Assembly: GCA_022478985.1 (NCBI GenBank)
Contig: JAKSZP010009559.1
Location: forward strand, 29,253 to 93,252
Origin: Massospora cicadina
Taxonomy: Eukaryota > Entomophthoromycota > Entomophthoromycetes > Entomophthorales > Entomophthoraceae
DNA length: 64,000 nucleotides
Direction of reading: 5' to 3'
Positions within the stretch are counted from its first letter, which is position 1, and every line of letters starts with the position of its first letter. This document shows positions 31,987 to 44,229 of this stretch, piece by piece. The notes beneath the pieces are model-generated. The model ran no database searches. It saw only the letters and a list, made by a program, of their open reading frames with translations, and was not told the DNA's origin. Made by a program: the position numbers and the translations under genes.

Positions 31987-33205
31987 ATGTCTGGGAGCAG
32001 TTGGGCAAGCAAGGCAAGAGGAGCAGGCGGAAGGCCCGCGGCCTCTAACGTTCAAAAACGCCCCAGAGAATCCGACGGAATAGAAAAAAATCTAAAAAAA
32101 CAGGCGTTCACAATTTCCCTAGAGATACTTGCGTGGCAAGCATGATGCAACCAGTACATCAACACGCCACATTCCCAGCCACTTTTGTCGGTGGAATTCG
32201 GAGTCCGTGTGTATCTGGACATCCAAAAAACAGCTCTATGGGAAAAATTTTGTGAAGATGTACACAAAATTTTCCTGACCGCGGTGTATGTTGCACCTCA
32301 CTCCATGTCACGCAGTTGGCTGGACCTAGGTTTCAAAAGCAAAATCGCAGCAGACGAGGCTGCAGCGGTGCACATAGTGGTTGACCTCCTCAAAGGGCAA
32401 TGGGTCGTCAAAACCAAACGCACCAGATGGACAAAAAGAAAACCAAATTTTAGTCACGTTTGACTTTTTGCCTACTACAGTAAAATGTGACATTTTGGAA
32501 CAACACCTGAAAGATGGTCTCACCGTATATGGTGAAATACAATCTTTTCAAAATGCAATGCTTCACGCTGATGCCACACCTGTGCACCAGCAAAGCCATC
32601 GCAGTTCTGACCCCAACTGAGGAGATCGCAAAGGACCTAACCCAGATCCCGCACTCCACCTTTATTGACATCGCAGGGCATACCACCCACCCATTCTGGG
32701 TAACCGTGGACAGCGCGCCCCCATTTGCACCCACTGTGATGCATTCGGCCATAAGGCACACGTATGCCCCATCAAAGAGGGCGTCACATTCCAAGAGCAC
32801 CCCTCGGTGGCCATGACCAGCGGAGAGGCGCACTACGAACCAACCGCAAGCACCAAGGAGGCTTTCCCGTGGGGAGCACAAGGCTGCTACCTATTGGTAA
32901 AGCCCATCTCCCCGCAGGAGCAGAAGAAGGCCAAGCAGGCCCATAGGGCCGTGGCTAAGGAAACGGCCAAGGCCAACACCACCATCCCACACTCACAATG
33001 CCAGGAGGACATGGAGACCTTCGCGGCAGAAGCAACTTGGGAATCCATCACCCAATCAGATTGGGAGGCCCATGCCGAATGGGCCACTCAATCTGAGGAT
33101 CCAATGGGAGATTCGATTTCACCCAATTGTTGCACCCAAGCCCCAGTCAAAACTGACTTGGGACCTATCCCAACCAAAAAAAATTTTTTTTGCCCCACTT
33201 GACGG
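31987..33205 (+). pseudogene. L-3 ORF1
   Basis: Starts with an ATG at 31987 (MSGSSWASKARGAGG), in frame with the body through one stop (after LAWQA). The RRM-like core reads LDLGFKSKIAADEAAAVH, then a frameshift near 32460, then TFDFLPTTVKCDILEQHLKD and GLTVYGEIQ. The knuckle CTHCDAFGHKAHVC is intact at 32726-32767. After another shift the C-terminal 130 codons (32807-33202) are rich in Ala, Glu, Lys and Trp. Architecture (basic N terminus, RRM-like fold, CCHC) fits an RNA-binding LINE ORF1. It ends about 200 bp before ORF2. Confidence 0.85.
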
Positions 33206-33405
33206 TGCACCAAACTTATCCGCACCACAAAAAATTTGTCCGACGTCGGGGAAAACAAAAAGTGAAGGCCAAAGCCAACGCGATTCTTTCCGCAAAAATT
33301 AACAAAAACCCCAATAGCGTTACTGCTAATACCCGCTCTGCTGTGAAAGCCTGTGGGGACCTGGAAGAGGCTGGTGGGCCCAGGGGACCATCCCCTCACA
33401 CCTAA

Positions 33406-36400
33406 GGTGCAATTGGGGAAACCTTCACTCTAGGGATACTGAATATCGCCGGACTCAAGGCCTCCCCATCCCAGGCTAGGAAACTGAGTTTTTTACAAAA
33501 CAATTTACCTGTGGATATCCTGGCCATCCAGGAGTCCCACTGTATATGAGGTTCCGAGGGAGCTTGGAAAACAGTGCTCCTACCATCCCTATCCTTTTGG
33601 TCAAAGCACTGTGGGGTGCTAATTTGGAAAAACAATTTTTTCAAACTTACATTTTCAGAAACATTCCTAAATAGCTGAGTGCTCGTTGTCACCTTCTCAT
33701 GGGCCGATGTTGCACACACAATTGTCAACATTTACGCCCCAAACAGTGCACATGAGTGTCAGAAATTTTTCTCGTCAGTCAAATCCCTTCCACTACCCCC
33801 TGATTCCTTCCTAGTTGGCAACATGAACTGTTGGCTAACCTCACCATCGGACTGGTCGCTGCTCTCACCCTACGCCCCACAGGGTCACGTAGAACTACAC
33901 GTTCTAAAAGCCACCCTTGGGTTAAGGGATGCGCTGCCGCAACATGCCCCACTGCTCAAAAACATGACGCGTCCCCACGTCCTTAACAGCTAATTAAGGT
34001 CCATGACCCGCATCAACCTTATTCTAGCACCGGTGAAATTCCAACCCCACATCTCCCACTTCAAAACAACAAAAATGGAATTCTCCAACTATTGACTGGT
34101 CTCAATAACATACCACTTACCCGTCACAGTTGCAAAGGCCCCACATTGGTGCAAAATCCGCCCCCCCAAGCTCGCGTCGCCAGGATTTTCCACGTGGGTG
34201 GAAGAGGCAACTTTGGCGGAATTGTTTGTTGCACCATTTTTTGCGGACCCCATTTCCACATGGGCAACTTTCAAAGAAGATACCATCCGCCACTATCGCC
34301 ATCTCTCCTCCAGACGCTCACAAGCCACATCGGCGGTTATATCTCGCGCACTGGCGGAATTGGCCCACTTGGAGTCCAACATTCCAGCCACAGGATATAG
34401 CCTTGCATGAGGCCGGAAGTGGGCGGAGGCAGCTGCCCACCTCAACGCACTGGAAAGACATCACAAACATCAGGTTTGTGTCCAATACAGGGCCACATGC
34501 ATCACTAAAGGCGACAAGTGCACCACATACTTCTTCAAAAAAATTTTCGCACCATGCCAGAGTGTGGCCTGCATACAGGTGCAAAGATCGGATAATTCCA
34601 TTGTGGACACACCAGCTGAAGTGGCAATCGAAATGCAAAGATATTACTCTGAGTTATATTGAGCCGAACCAATTCAGCTGGCTGAAATGGCGGAATTTCT
34701 CAACTGAGCTCATATCTGCACCATTTTCTGATACCCAGAAATAATGAATTTAATTACTCTGAACGAATTATGGACAGCCATTCGCAGTGTGCCAAACTGA
34801 AAATGCCCAGGCCCAGATGGCATTCCATATGAGTTCTACAAAAAATATTTTAAATATATATCCCCATTGCTGCTAGCCTCACTCAACCAAAGCCTGTTGG
34901 AAACGCGCCTCCTACCAGGAGGACATGAGGCCTTTACTGTCACATTCTTCAAGAAAGGGGATAGGCTTGACTTAGCCAACTGGCGCCCCATTTCTCTAAC
35001 AAACACAGACACCAAAATTTTAACCAAAATCATGGCTAACCGTTTAGGGACTGTAGCATCTGCCACCATCTCCCCAGAACAATTCAGTTTCATCCCCAGA
35101 AGGTCAATTTGGGATAACATGCACTCAGTGGCTAATGTGTGTCAGTCCACAGCCTCTGGGGCACTTGTATTCTTGGACCAACAAAAGGCCTATGATAGAG
35201 TAAACTGGGAATACCTTAGGGCCTGCCTCCATCAATTCCGCCTACCCCCCGCTTCATTAACCGGGTGATGTTGCTCACGGAATCTGCAACAATGGCAGTG
35301 CGTGGCCCAGGCTTCCTAACGGAAGTAGTCCGCCCCCAAAGGGGCCTGCGACAAGGGGACCCCCTCAGCCCACTCTTATACAACTTCAGCCTTGACCCAC
35401 TACTGTGAAATGTGAATGCCCACCTCACTGGGGTCCATGTGCCAGGCCAAACCCCAGTCAAGATGTTGGCATTTGCAGATGATTGCGTAGTGGGGGTATC
35501 TAATAACAAAGATGCACGTAAACTTGAAGCCCTCATCCAGGAATATTCCCGGGTAAGCAACGCGGCACTGAACGCCTCCAAAACCGAAATCATCCTCCTT
35601 GGTCGGTTTCAGAACTGCTGGGCCCCAGCAAGTAGTTCCCAACCTGGCCCATCTGCTCGCCCACGTCCACGCCTTACTAACTCGACACACACCGCTCCAC
35701 TGGTGCTCCCCTTTGTGCCACGTCCTACCTTAGGACCGGTACGCCATCTGGGCGTGTGGATGGAGGCAGGTGGATACGCGTCAGCAGTAATGGAGGGCTG
35801 TATACTGGACAACGTGACGAAGCGAATAGCCTCTCTCAGAGCCCACCCTACTACCCTCACTGGCAGGGTTGTTCTTGCCAACTCTATGCTCCTATCCAAA
35901 GTCTGGTTCGGAGCCCACGCCATCCCCTTCTCCCCAAGCTTCTTCAAATCCCTGTATGCTTTGCTGCAAGGATGGCTTTGGTCAGGCCACCCTCCACCAG
36001 TACGGCTAGAGGTCATGTTTGGCCCGCATCATCATGGTGGCATGGGCCTGCTTGACTTCAAAGCCCATGCCGCCAAGATCCTGGGCACCTGGATCGCGGC
36101 CGTCACTGCTCCTACACTCCCATCCCAACACTGGTCCCGCGCGGCCTGCTCCAACTTTTCCTGAGCCTTGGGCCTCAATAATCCATCAAACCCCCACTCC
36201 CTGATGAAATACCTCGCATCACACACATCAGCCACAGGTCCTCACGGGACAAAAACCCACTACAAACGAATCCTACTCTCCATGCGAAGCGCAGAGTGGA
36301 GAATTCGTATTAGTGGACATACAACCCTGAAGAGGCTGCTCCTCTCCTCAGTTCACACAAGAGGTACAGGGGCTACCCATCCATGATGGCTTGATCCCCA

Positions 36401-37040
36401 TTCGACCCCATGTCCTATCCAGGGTGGACTACCTGGACATGATGGACATCCCTTATTCCATTGAAACCCAAAAGACTATCTTGAAATACGCACACCATCC
36501 TCTGTTGCAGCCTCAAGTCCGCTCCCATGTGTGGCGCTGCCTGAGGCGGGTGTATCATACAGCTGAGCGCTCTAACGCTTTACACTCATCCTGTGTTGTG
36601 TGTGGCCGATATGGAACGCTGTTCCACCGCCCGGAGAAGTGCCCCACCTCTAAAGTGATATGGCGCGAAGTCCAACGTCTGCTAGGCCAGGATCAAACGC
36701 ATCCCTTCAGTCTTTCAAGAGATATGTTTGCTTCATCAATGGCCTCCCCCTCCCACCCTCCCTCCGTGCTCTGGTGATTGCAATCGCCATGTGGACTATC
36801 CACACGATTGTCTTGGATGCCATCGCTGGCTCCATCCCCACCCTCCCTGAAGCTGTCCACAAATTCCGGTCTCATTTGGTGGACCACTTTCAAGCATGGA
36901 TGTTTGGATATCTCCCACCGCATCGCCGACAGCTGGTCTCCTCCTGGTTCCCAGTCTGGTTTATCAAAACAGACCCCTTCCTCCACACATGCTCAATAGT
37001 GGCTACGGCCCCTTCACACATTCCCTCCCCCTCCCCATAA
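33406..37040 (+). pseudogene. L-3 ORF2 (endonuclease, RT, C-terminal CCHC)
   Basis: The endonuclease begins LGILNIAGLKASPSQARKL and has the Glu in LAIQESH. Several catalytic positions are changed: VGNMNCW where GD-N is usual, RINLIL where L-4 has CLDLIL, and SNY-stop where L-1 has YDH. RT runs from CPGPDGIPYEFYKKYF (34804) through FLDQQKAYDRV (motif A, intact) and RQGDPLSPLLYNFSLD to AFADD (35472-35483, intact catalytic pair). The connection (MFGPHHHGGMGLLDFKAHAA) and C-terminal knuckle (CVVCGRYGTLFHRPEKC, about 36591-36645) follow. About eight stops or frameshifts make it defective. Confidence 0.9.
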
Positions 37041-37174
37041 GTGGCGTTCCCGCTGGCAACAAGAGATAGCATCGCTTCTCTGGGGGGCCTCCCCTGGTAC
37101 TAAGTTTTGTCTCATCTGAGTCATATTCGGAAGTGTCTGTCCCATGGTCAGCCTTCCCCACAATAAATTAAATT

Positions 37175-37190
37175 AAATCTATTAATTGGT
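37175..37190. repeat. Target-site duplication of L-3 (right copy)
   Basis: aaatctattaattggt, identical to 31875-31890. Confidence 0.93.
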
Positions 37191-37228
37191 TAAAAGGTTG
37201 GATTATGTGTTCATCTGAAATTCCAACA
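37191..37228 (-). repeat. Gyp-3 3' LTR, remainder
   Basis: taaaaggttggattatgtg… to …ttccaaca; aligns with the end of the right LTR at 46445-46482. Confidence 0.85.
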
Positions 37229-37242
37229 TATCACCCCTCTTG
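37229..37242 (-). other. Gyp-3 polypurine tract
   Basis: Minus strand aagaggggtgata directly upstream of the 3' LTR start. Confidence 0.7.
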
Positions 37243-37496
37243 ACCAGATATTAAACGGAAGATAGAACCCTTGTGGATGGAAGCCACCATAGCTTGAGCT
37301 CATAATTGGTTTATTATATCTCTATGTCCTCAGCGGAGTGTAGGTCTGTCTACACTCAAAGCCCATATGCTCTGCTCAGTTTGATGACTTTGTATCCTTG
37401 ATTGCTACCCATTGCCACCTCTTCTCAATTGCAGTTCCCATAACATCATGCTGCGCCAGTTCCATCTTTGCATCGTTTGCTGAAATATCAACTGGT

Positions 37497-37660
37497 CCAC
37501 CTGTACAAACCCTAGGATGGGTCTCATTAGCACTTTGCCACCTGTACAAACCCTAGGATGGGTCTCATTGGCACTTTGCCAACTGTTTAAACCCCAGGAC
37601 AGGTTCCACTGGCACCTTACCACCTATAACAACCCCAGGACGGGTACCAACATCTTGTTG
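37497..37660. repeat. Tandem repeat, 41-bp unit, 4 copies
   Basis: Units starting ccacctgtacaaaccctagg at 37497, 37538, 37579 and 37620. The first two are nearly identical; the third and fourth are diverged. It lies between the purine tract and the T-rich tract of Gyp-3. A plus-strand frame at 37517-37777 is a by-product of the repeat. Confidence 0.85.
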
Positions 37661-37789
37661 ATAGGGACTATTCCAGCAGATCTAGTTTCAGCCCATCCTG
37701 ATCCTACCAACCGCTTGTTCTCGTGCCCATTAATTTATCCCTTCTCCACGCTTGGTAGGTGTGATTTCACTAGATGAATCACTTCTCAA

Positions 37790-38140
37790 ATTAAAAACAT
37801 TCTTTAATATTTTTTACTTTTTTTATTTTTATGCATCTTTTTATTATTTTTATCTTTTTTATATATTTATAATTTTTTCTTAAGCCCAATACTTTAAGTA
37901 TTTTTTGTAGAAACATCGCCTATTCAACCATCTTTAATATTCAATCATATAGACATCATTTGCCAACTTAATAATTTTGAACAGTTTCATCCATAGGCGT
38001 CCAACTTGTTTTTTCTTTTTTAATTTTTCATTGTTGTTTCAAATGCTCAAGTTTGTAATAAAATCAAAATATTGGCCAGTTAGATAGATGTTGTTAGGCA
38101 CTCATCCCTGAAGCTGGCTCTACTGCTGTGTACAATATTG
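37790..38140. other. Gyp-3 T-rich spacer
   Basis: Low-complexity T/A sequence (37795-37890), then unassigned sequence without a frame. Integrase and RNase H would be expected to the right of this point; they are absent, so a deletion end is probably here. Confidence 0.5.
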
Positions 38141-38460
38141 GCGGTAGTGTGGCTTTCCTCCTATAAAAAACAAACATAATTTTTTCAGTCATCAGCGCAT
38201 TTTATAAACCTTGGGGCATTTTGATTGGCTGGTATAGTCCATGTGTGGTAAGTATTGCACATTTTCCTGATTTTCTTTTTGGCAATTCGATCTTCCAATA
38301 GCCCAAAATCAGCCCCATAGCTAAAAAGTATTGCCTCCCCCAGATGATCAAGCTCATTGTCAATTTGAGGCAGCGGATAGGAGTTCTATTTGATCCTATT
38401 TTTTGCATTATTTTCCAACTCAAACGTTGATTAATTCATCCAAAAGATCTGTAAAGGATC
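38140..38460 (-). pseudogene. Gyp-3 reverse transcriptase fragment
   Basis: The minus-strand frame 38202-38423 reads AMGLILGYWKIELPKRKSGK and LYQPIKMPQGL. This corresponds to the RT segment around DL-SGYW-I and T--GL-Q---MPFGL, i.e. the middle of the palm. The first catalytic Asp is lost (GLIL). There is no YLDD part downstream, so the domain is truncated. Confidence 0.7.
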
Positions 38461-38899
38461 CCCTAGGTGCACAGATTAACTTGATCCATTCTCTAAATCC
38501 AAATTCGTCAGGATATGATCTTATTTCTTGTCAATGGATACGTTTTTCTCTATCCAAGTTTTTCTAGAACAAATCCTATCTCTTGGCTTTAATTGCCAAT
38601 TCAAACGTTTGATTAAATCTGCTGATAGATCTGTAAATGATCTACAACTCGCCCAGATTAATTTGGGAACATTTCTCTTTGCTAAAGTCGTTTGGATCAG
38701 ATATTATTTTCAGCATTTCTTGCATTTGTTCATTAAATGACTAGTTTAAAGATCAACTGACTTCATCCACTATTCTTTCAATTAATTGCAGCACGTTTCT
38801 GATCTCATCTAATGCCTCAGGATTTCTCATGGCAGACCCAGTTGCAACCTGAGCTGGTCCTGCTGACAACTTTATTCCATTTAGATATTAGGTGGAACA

Positions 38900-40200
38900 G
38901 GTTTATCAGCAGTACTAGAACGTCCCTGATCTAGACTGTTGGTCCTTTTCCTGAATCTGAACCAGTTTTTTGGGTTTGAATGAAATAAATATGATCCTTT
39001 GGCTTTTAACCTGACACTGGGAAATTATATGGCCCAACTTTTGCATTGGAAACAGCAGGTTGGCGATTTGTTCGCTCATTTTTAAAACTTTGGGCTTACT
39101 CCCTGACAAAACTTGACTCTCAGATTCTTTAGATGGTTTGGCGAATTTGACAATATTTTGAGCCTTCATTTGAATTACTTTAAAAGTATGATTGTGAGCA
39201 TCAAAAGTGGCTCCAAGCATCGTCAGATGGTACACCATCTGAGAGGTCGTTGTTTGATTCACTAGTGCCACCACCAAAAATCTGATGCAATTCTTGGTAG
39301 GGCCAAAGTGCCAACTGCATGACTATGCGTGCATCAAAGTCACTTAACACATTCGCTCCTGCCAAGCTATGAGCTTCTTGGTAAAAATGGTCGGCGAAAC
39401 TAGCCAGGGTCTCATGTTTGACAATTGGATACCCGTGAACTCTAGTTTACAATTTGCCATCTGAGTAGGGCTTCCAGACTCCAACATATTTGCAGTTTTT
39501 GCTTCCACATATGACCAATTGTCTCCATTGAGGTGATGTATCCCCAGATTTTGGCAGTCTGTGCTAAGGCAGTTCATTATGGTCACCACGTTTTGATGGT
39601 CCGCATAGCCAAACATGGTCATCTCAAATAAGTGGAAATGTTCTGGGATGTTATCCTATAAAGGTGGGCAATTTTGGAATATTCTGAAATTCCTCTGTTG
39701 CTCCTCTTATAGAAGATCCTGACCCAGTTACTTATGTGCCATAGGAGCGACTTTGGGAGTCATTTATGACACACCATCGAATGGTTTAGGCATGTTTTGG
39801 GGCAGAGAGGTCTTCTTGATTGGCATTTCACATGTCTTTACTTTGGCCTCATTCAGCTCAAATTGTTCACAATCACATTTGTGCTTTTCCAATTCCTTCA
39901 TATGATTGGCCATTTTCGCCATCTTTTCATGAAACCGCCAGAGCGTTCTCAATCTGCTTCTTGATTGGTTTTCCAAAATAGAGCTTCTTTAACGAATTCG
40001 CCCTCTTTCCACTTCAAAGAGGCAACTTTCCACACAGGTCATTATTCACTATTCCTAGTCATTTGAGCGTCTCCTCCGCCTTGATCATATGCTCCTCTGG
40101 TGTACTAACGTCAGCTTGAGATGCCAAGCTGAGCACATTTTTATTGATGCCTGTAGTTCCGCCCAGAGCTTCTGAAACTCTTCCTTATAAGAAATCATTT
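38900..40200 (-). pseudogene. Gyp-3 gag
   Basis: Minus-strand pieces in gag position next to the PBS. 39764-39976 is Lys/Glu-rich (MAKMANHMKELEKHKCDCEQ) and ends LPQNMPKPFDGVS. 39344-39622 has the capsid-like FGYADHQNVVTIMNCLSTDC. A decayed knuckle is at about 39010-39060 (LLFPMQKLGHIISQCQ; the first two Cys lost, His and last Cys kept). Four or more breaks. Confidence 0.65.
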
Positions 40201-40233
40201 ATAGATTGGCTTTTGGCAAATCAACTACCCTGC

Positions 40234-40244
40234 AGTGAGCACCA
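40234..40244 (-). other. Gyp-3 primer-binding site
   Basis: Minus strand TGGTGCTCACT, 1 nt from the 5' LTR start TGTTAAAA at 40246; identical to the Gyp-1 and Gyp-4 sites. Confidence 0.8.
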
Positions 40245-40245
40245 A

Positions 40246-40296
40246 TGTTAAAACCTTCAACTTGGATGATGGCTCGTTTTCTGGCCCTGAATTTTA
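40246..40296 (-). repeat. Gyp-3 5' LTR (right), first 51 bp
   Basis: tgttaaaaccttcaacttgg… then broken by L-4; resumes at 45580. Confidence 0.88.
40281..40296. repeat. Target-site duplication of L-4 (left copy)
   Basis: ctggccctgaatttta, repeated exactly at 45564-45579. Confidence 0.93.
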
Positions 40297-40439
40297 CATT
40301 TATTTTATTGTGAGGAAGGCCGAGCATGGGACGGACACTTCCAAATTTGACCTGAAAGAGACAAAACTTAGTAACAGGGAAGGCACCCCAGAGAAGCGAT
40401 GCTATCTCTTGTTGCCAGCGGGAACGCCACTATGGGGAG

Positions 40440-43400
40440 GGGGAGGGGCCGTGTGAAGGGGCCGTAGCCACTATTGAACAAGTGTGGGGGAAAGGGTCCA
40501 ATTTGATGAACCAAACTGGGAACCAGGAGGAGACCAGCTGACGGCGACGCGGTGGGAGTTACCCAAACATCCACGCCTGGAAGTGGTCCACCAAATGGGA
40601 CCGGAATTATGAACAGCTTCTGGGAGGGTGGGGGTGGAGCCTTTTCTGGCATCCAAGACAATCGTGTGGATAGTCCACATGGCGGTTGCGACCACAAGAG
40701 CACGGAGGGAGGGTGGAAGGGGGATACCATGGATATAGCAAACATATCTCTTGACAGACTGAAGGGATGTGTTTGATCCTGGCCAAGTAGACGTTGAACT
40801 TCGCGCCATATCACTTTAGAGGTAGGACACTTCTTCAGGCGGTGAAACAGCGAACCATACTGGCCACACACGACGCAGGATGAGTGTAAAGCGTTAGAGC
40901 GCTCAGCCATATGGTACACCCGCCTCAGGCAGCGCCACACATGGGAACGGATTTAAGGCTGCAACAGAGGATGGTGTGCATATTTCCAAATAGTCTTTTG
41001 GGTCTTGATGGAGTAAGGGATGTCCATCATGTCCAGGTAGTTCACCCTGGATAGGACATGGGGCCGTGTGGGGATCACGCCATCTTGAATGGGTAGCCCC
41101 TGTACCTCTTGTGTGAACTGAGGAGAGGGGCGGCCTCTCTGGGCTGTGTGTCCACTAATACGAATTCTCCACTCAGCGCTTCGCATGGAGAGGAGGATTC
41201 GTTTGTAGTGGGTTTTAGTCCCGTGAGGACCTGTGGCCGATGGGTGTGCAGCCAGGTAGTTCATCAAGGAGTGAGGGTTCAGTGGATTGTTAAGGCCCAA
41301 GGCGTGGGAGAAGTTGGGGTGGGCTGCGCGGGGCCAGTGTTGGGAGGGGAGCGTAGGGGAAGTGACAGCCACAATCCAGGAGCCTAGGATCTTGGCAGCA
41401 TGGGCTTTGAAGTCAAGCAGGCCCATGCCACCATGATGATGAGGGCCAAACATGACTACTAGCCGTACTGGTTGGGCGGCCTGACCAAAGCCATCCTTGC
41501 AGGAGGGCATACATGATTTTGAAAAAGCCTGGGGAGAAGGCGATGGCGTGGGCTCCAAACTAGACTTTGGAGAGGAGCATGGAGTTGGCTAAAACAATCC
41601 TGCCAGTAAGGGAAGTAGGGTGGGCTCTGAGGGAGACGATGCGCTTCGCCACGTTGTCTAGAATATGACTTTCCATTACTGCTGAGGCATACCCGCCTGC
41701 CTCCACCCACACGCCCAGATGGTGGACCGGCCCTATAATAGGGCGTGGCACGAAGGGGAGCACTAGTGGGGCGGTGTGGGGTGAGCAGGGAGGGCGAGCA
41801 TGTGTGTGAGCAGATGGGCCGGACTGGGCGCTGGTCACTGGGGCCCAGCATGCTTGATACCGACCAAGAAGGATGATTTTGGTTTTGGAAGCGTTCAGTG
41901 CAGCATTACTTACCCGGGAACATTTCTGGATGAGAGCTTCAAGTGCACGAGCGTCTTTATTATTAGACACCCCAACCACACAGTCGTCTGCGAACGCCAT
42001 CATCTTGACTGGGGTTTGGCCTGGTACATGGACCCCAGTAAGGTGGGCATTCACATTTCGAAGTAGTGGGTCAAAGCTGAAGTTGTATAAGAGTGGGATG
42101 AGGGGGTCCCCTTGTCATAAGCCTCTTTGAGGGCGGACTACTTCCATTAGGAAGCCAGGGCCACGCACTGCCATTGTTGCAGATTCTGTGAGCAGCATTA
42201 CCCAGTTGATGAAGCGAGGTTGTAGGCGGAATTGATGGAGGCAGGCCATGAGGTATTCCCATTTTACTCTATCATAGGCCTTCTTTTGGTCCAAAAATAC
42301 AAGTGCCCCAGAGGCTATGGACTGGAATGCACTAGCCACAGAGTGCACGTTGTCCCAAATCGACCTTCTGGGTATGAAACCAAATTGTTCTGGGGAGATG
42401 GTGGCAGATGCTACAATCCCTAAATGGTTAGCCATTATTTTAGTTAAAATTTTTGTATCTGTGTTAGTTAAAGAAATTTGGCGCCAGTTGGCTAAGTCTA
42501 GATTGTCCCCTTTCTTAAAAGAGTTTGACGGTGAAGGCCTCATGTCCTCCTGGTAGGAGGCGGTTTCCAGAAGGCTCTGGTTAAGTGAGGTAAGCAGCAG
42601 TGGGGATATATATTTGAAGTACTTTTTATAGAATTCATATGGAATGCCATCTGGGCCTGGGCATTTCCGATTTGGTGCACCACAGATGGCTGTCCAGAGT
42701 TCATTTGGAGTAATCAAGTTCATTAATTCTGGGTATTAGGAAATGGTGCAGATGTGGGTGCGGTTGAGAAATTTCGCCACTTTGGCCGGCTGAATTGGAT
42801 TGGATTGGTATAACTTGGAGTAATACTTTTGTGTTTCAATTGCCACTTCAGCTGGCATATCCGCGATGGAATCATTCGATCTTCGCACCCGTGTGCAGGC
42901 CATGCTCTGGCGTGGTGCAAAGATTTTTTAAAAAATATGCGGTGCACTTGTCGCCCTCTGTAATGCGTTTAGCCTTGTACTGAAAACAAACCTGATGTTT
43001 GTGTTGCCTTTTGAGCGCGTTGAGGTGGGCAGCTGCTTCTGCCCACTTCCAGCCCCATGCAGGGCTGTAGCCTGTGGCTGAGATGTTGGATTCCAGGTGT
43101 GCCAACTCTGTCAGAGTGCGCAAAATAATGGCCAATGTAGCTTGTGAGCGTCAGGAGGAGAGGTGGAGAGAGTTGCGGATGGTATCCTTTTTGAAGGCTG
43201 ACCATATGGAAATTGGGTACGTGCAAAACAGTGTAACAAACTCTTTTGCCAAAGTTGCTGATTCCACCTAAGTGGAAAATCCTGACAATGCAAGTTTGGG
43301 AGGGCGGAGTTTGCACCAATGTGGGGCCTTGGACACTGTGACAGATAAGTGGTAGGTTATTGAGACCAGCTGGTGGTTGGAGAATTTGATTTTTATTGTT

Positions 43401-44045
43401 TGGAAGTAGGAAATGTGAGATTGAAATTTCGCCGGCATAAGGATAAGGTCGAGGCAGGTCATGGACCTTAGTTGGTCGTTGTGGACATGGGGGCTCGTCA
43501 TGTTTTCTAGAAGCGGAGCATGCCGCAGCAGCGCTTCTACCAACCCAAGGGTGGCCTTTAGAACGCGAAGTTCTACATGACCCTGGGGGGCGTAGGATTA
43601 GGTAGGCCAACAGTCCATGGGTGAGTTTAGCCAACAGTTCATGTTGCTGACTACAAAGGGGTCAGGGGGTAGTAGAAGGGATTTGACCAATGAGAAAAAT
43701 TCCTGACACTCTCGTGCACAGGTTGGGGCATAGATGTTGATGATAGCATGTTACGTTGGCCCACGAGAAAGTGACAATGAGAACTTGGCCATTGAGGAAG
43801 GATTCCAACAATAAAAAAAAAAAAAAAATTGTTTTTCTATACTAGCACCCCATAGTGCTCTGACCAGAAGGATAGGGAAGGGAGGAGCATAGTTTTCAAG
43901 CCTCCTCGGAACCTTGTGGACAGTGGGACTCCTGGATAGCCAGGATGTCCACAGGTAAATTTTTTTGTAAAAAACTCAGTTTCCTAGCCCAGGATGGCGA
44001 GGCCTTGAGTCCGGCGATATTCAACATCCCTAAAGTGAAGGTTTC
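40440..44045 (-). pseudogene. L-4 ORF2 (endonuclease, RT, C-terminal CCHC)
   Basis: The endonuclease start is at about 43960-44040 (LNIAGL). The later piece at 43268-43543 keeps CLDLILMPAKFQ; the usual DH is NH here (SNHQLVSI). RT 42071-42723 reads NELWTAICGAPNRKCPGPDG, motif A FLDQKKAYDRV intact, then two adjacent stops in the RQGDPLSP region. 41560-42054 holds AFADDCVVGV (catalytic pair intact) and the thumb. 40953-41558 is the connection and 40368-40940 the C-terminal knuckle CVVCGQYGSLFHRLKKC. The longest intact block is 202 codons. Inactive but the best RT template for family comparison. Confidence 0.9.
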
Positions 44046-44229
44046 CCCCATCGCACCTTAGGTGCAAGGGGTGGGCACCCAAGCCCACTAGCCTCCTCTA
44101 GATCCCCACGGGCCTTCACGGCAGCATGGGTGTTTGCAGCAACGCTATCTGTGTTTTTGTTAATTTTAGCAGAAAGGTTCACATTGGCTTTTGCTTTCAT
44201 TTTTTGTTCTCCTGATGTTTAATGAAATT

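Larger units (their letters stand above)
31891..37174 (+). mobile_element. LINE L-3, full length (5284 bp)
   Basis: Uninterrupted LINE from acaacttttctttctcgttgc to the tail cccatggtcagccttcccc plus a short A/T tail, with a perfect 16-bp duplication. L-3 and L-4 form a second, GC-richer subfamily than L-1/L-2. ORF1 and ORF2 are both nearly complete but carry several stops and frameshifts. No RNase H domain is seen after RT; the protein ends with a CCHC. Confidence 0.95.

Noticed and set aside
34130..34744. Plus-strand frame of 204 codons in L-3
   Set aside because: It is in another frame from ORF2, whose homology to L-4 and L-1 is seen in the overlapping frame; a shadow.
41800..42130. Plus-strand frames of 85-88 codons over L-4
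   Set aside because: Antisense to the well-supported RT palm of L-4 ORF2.
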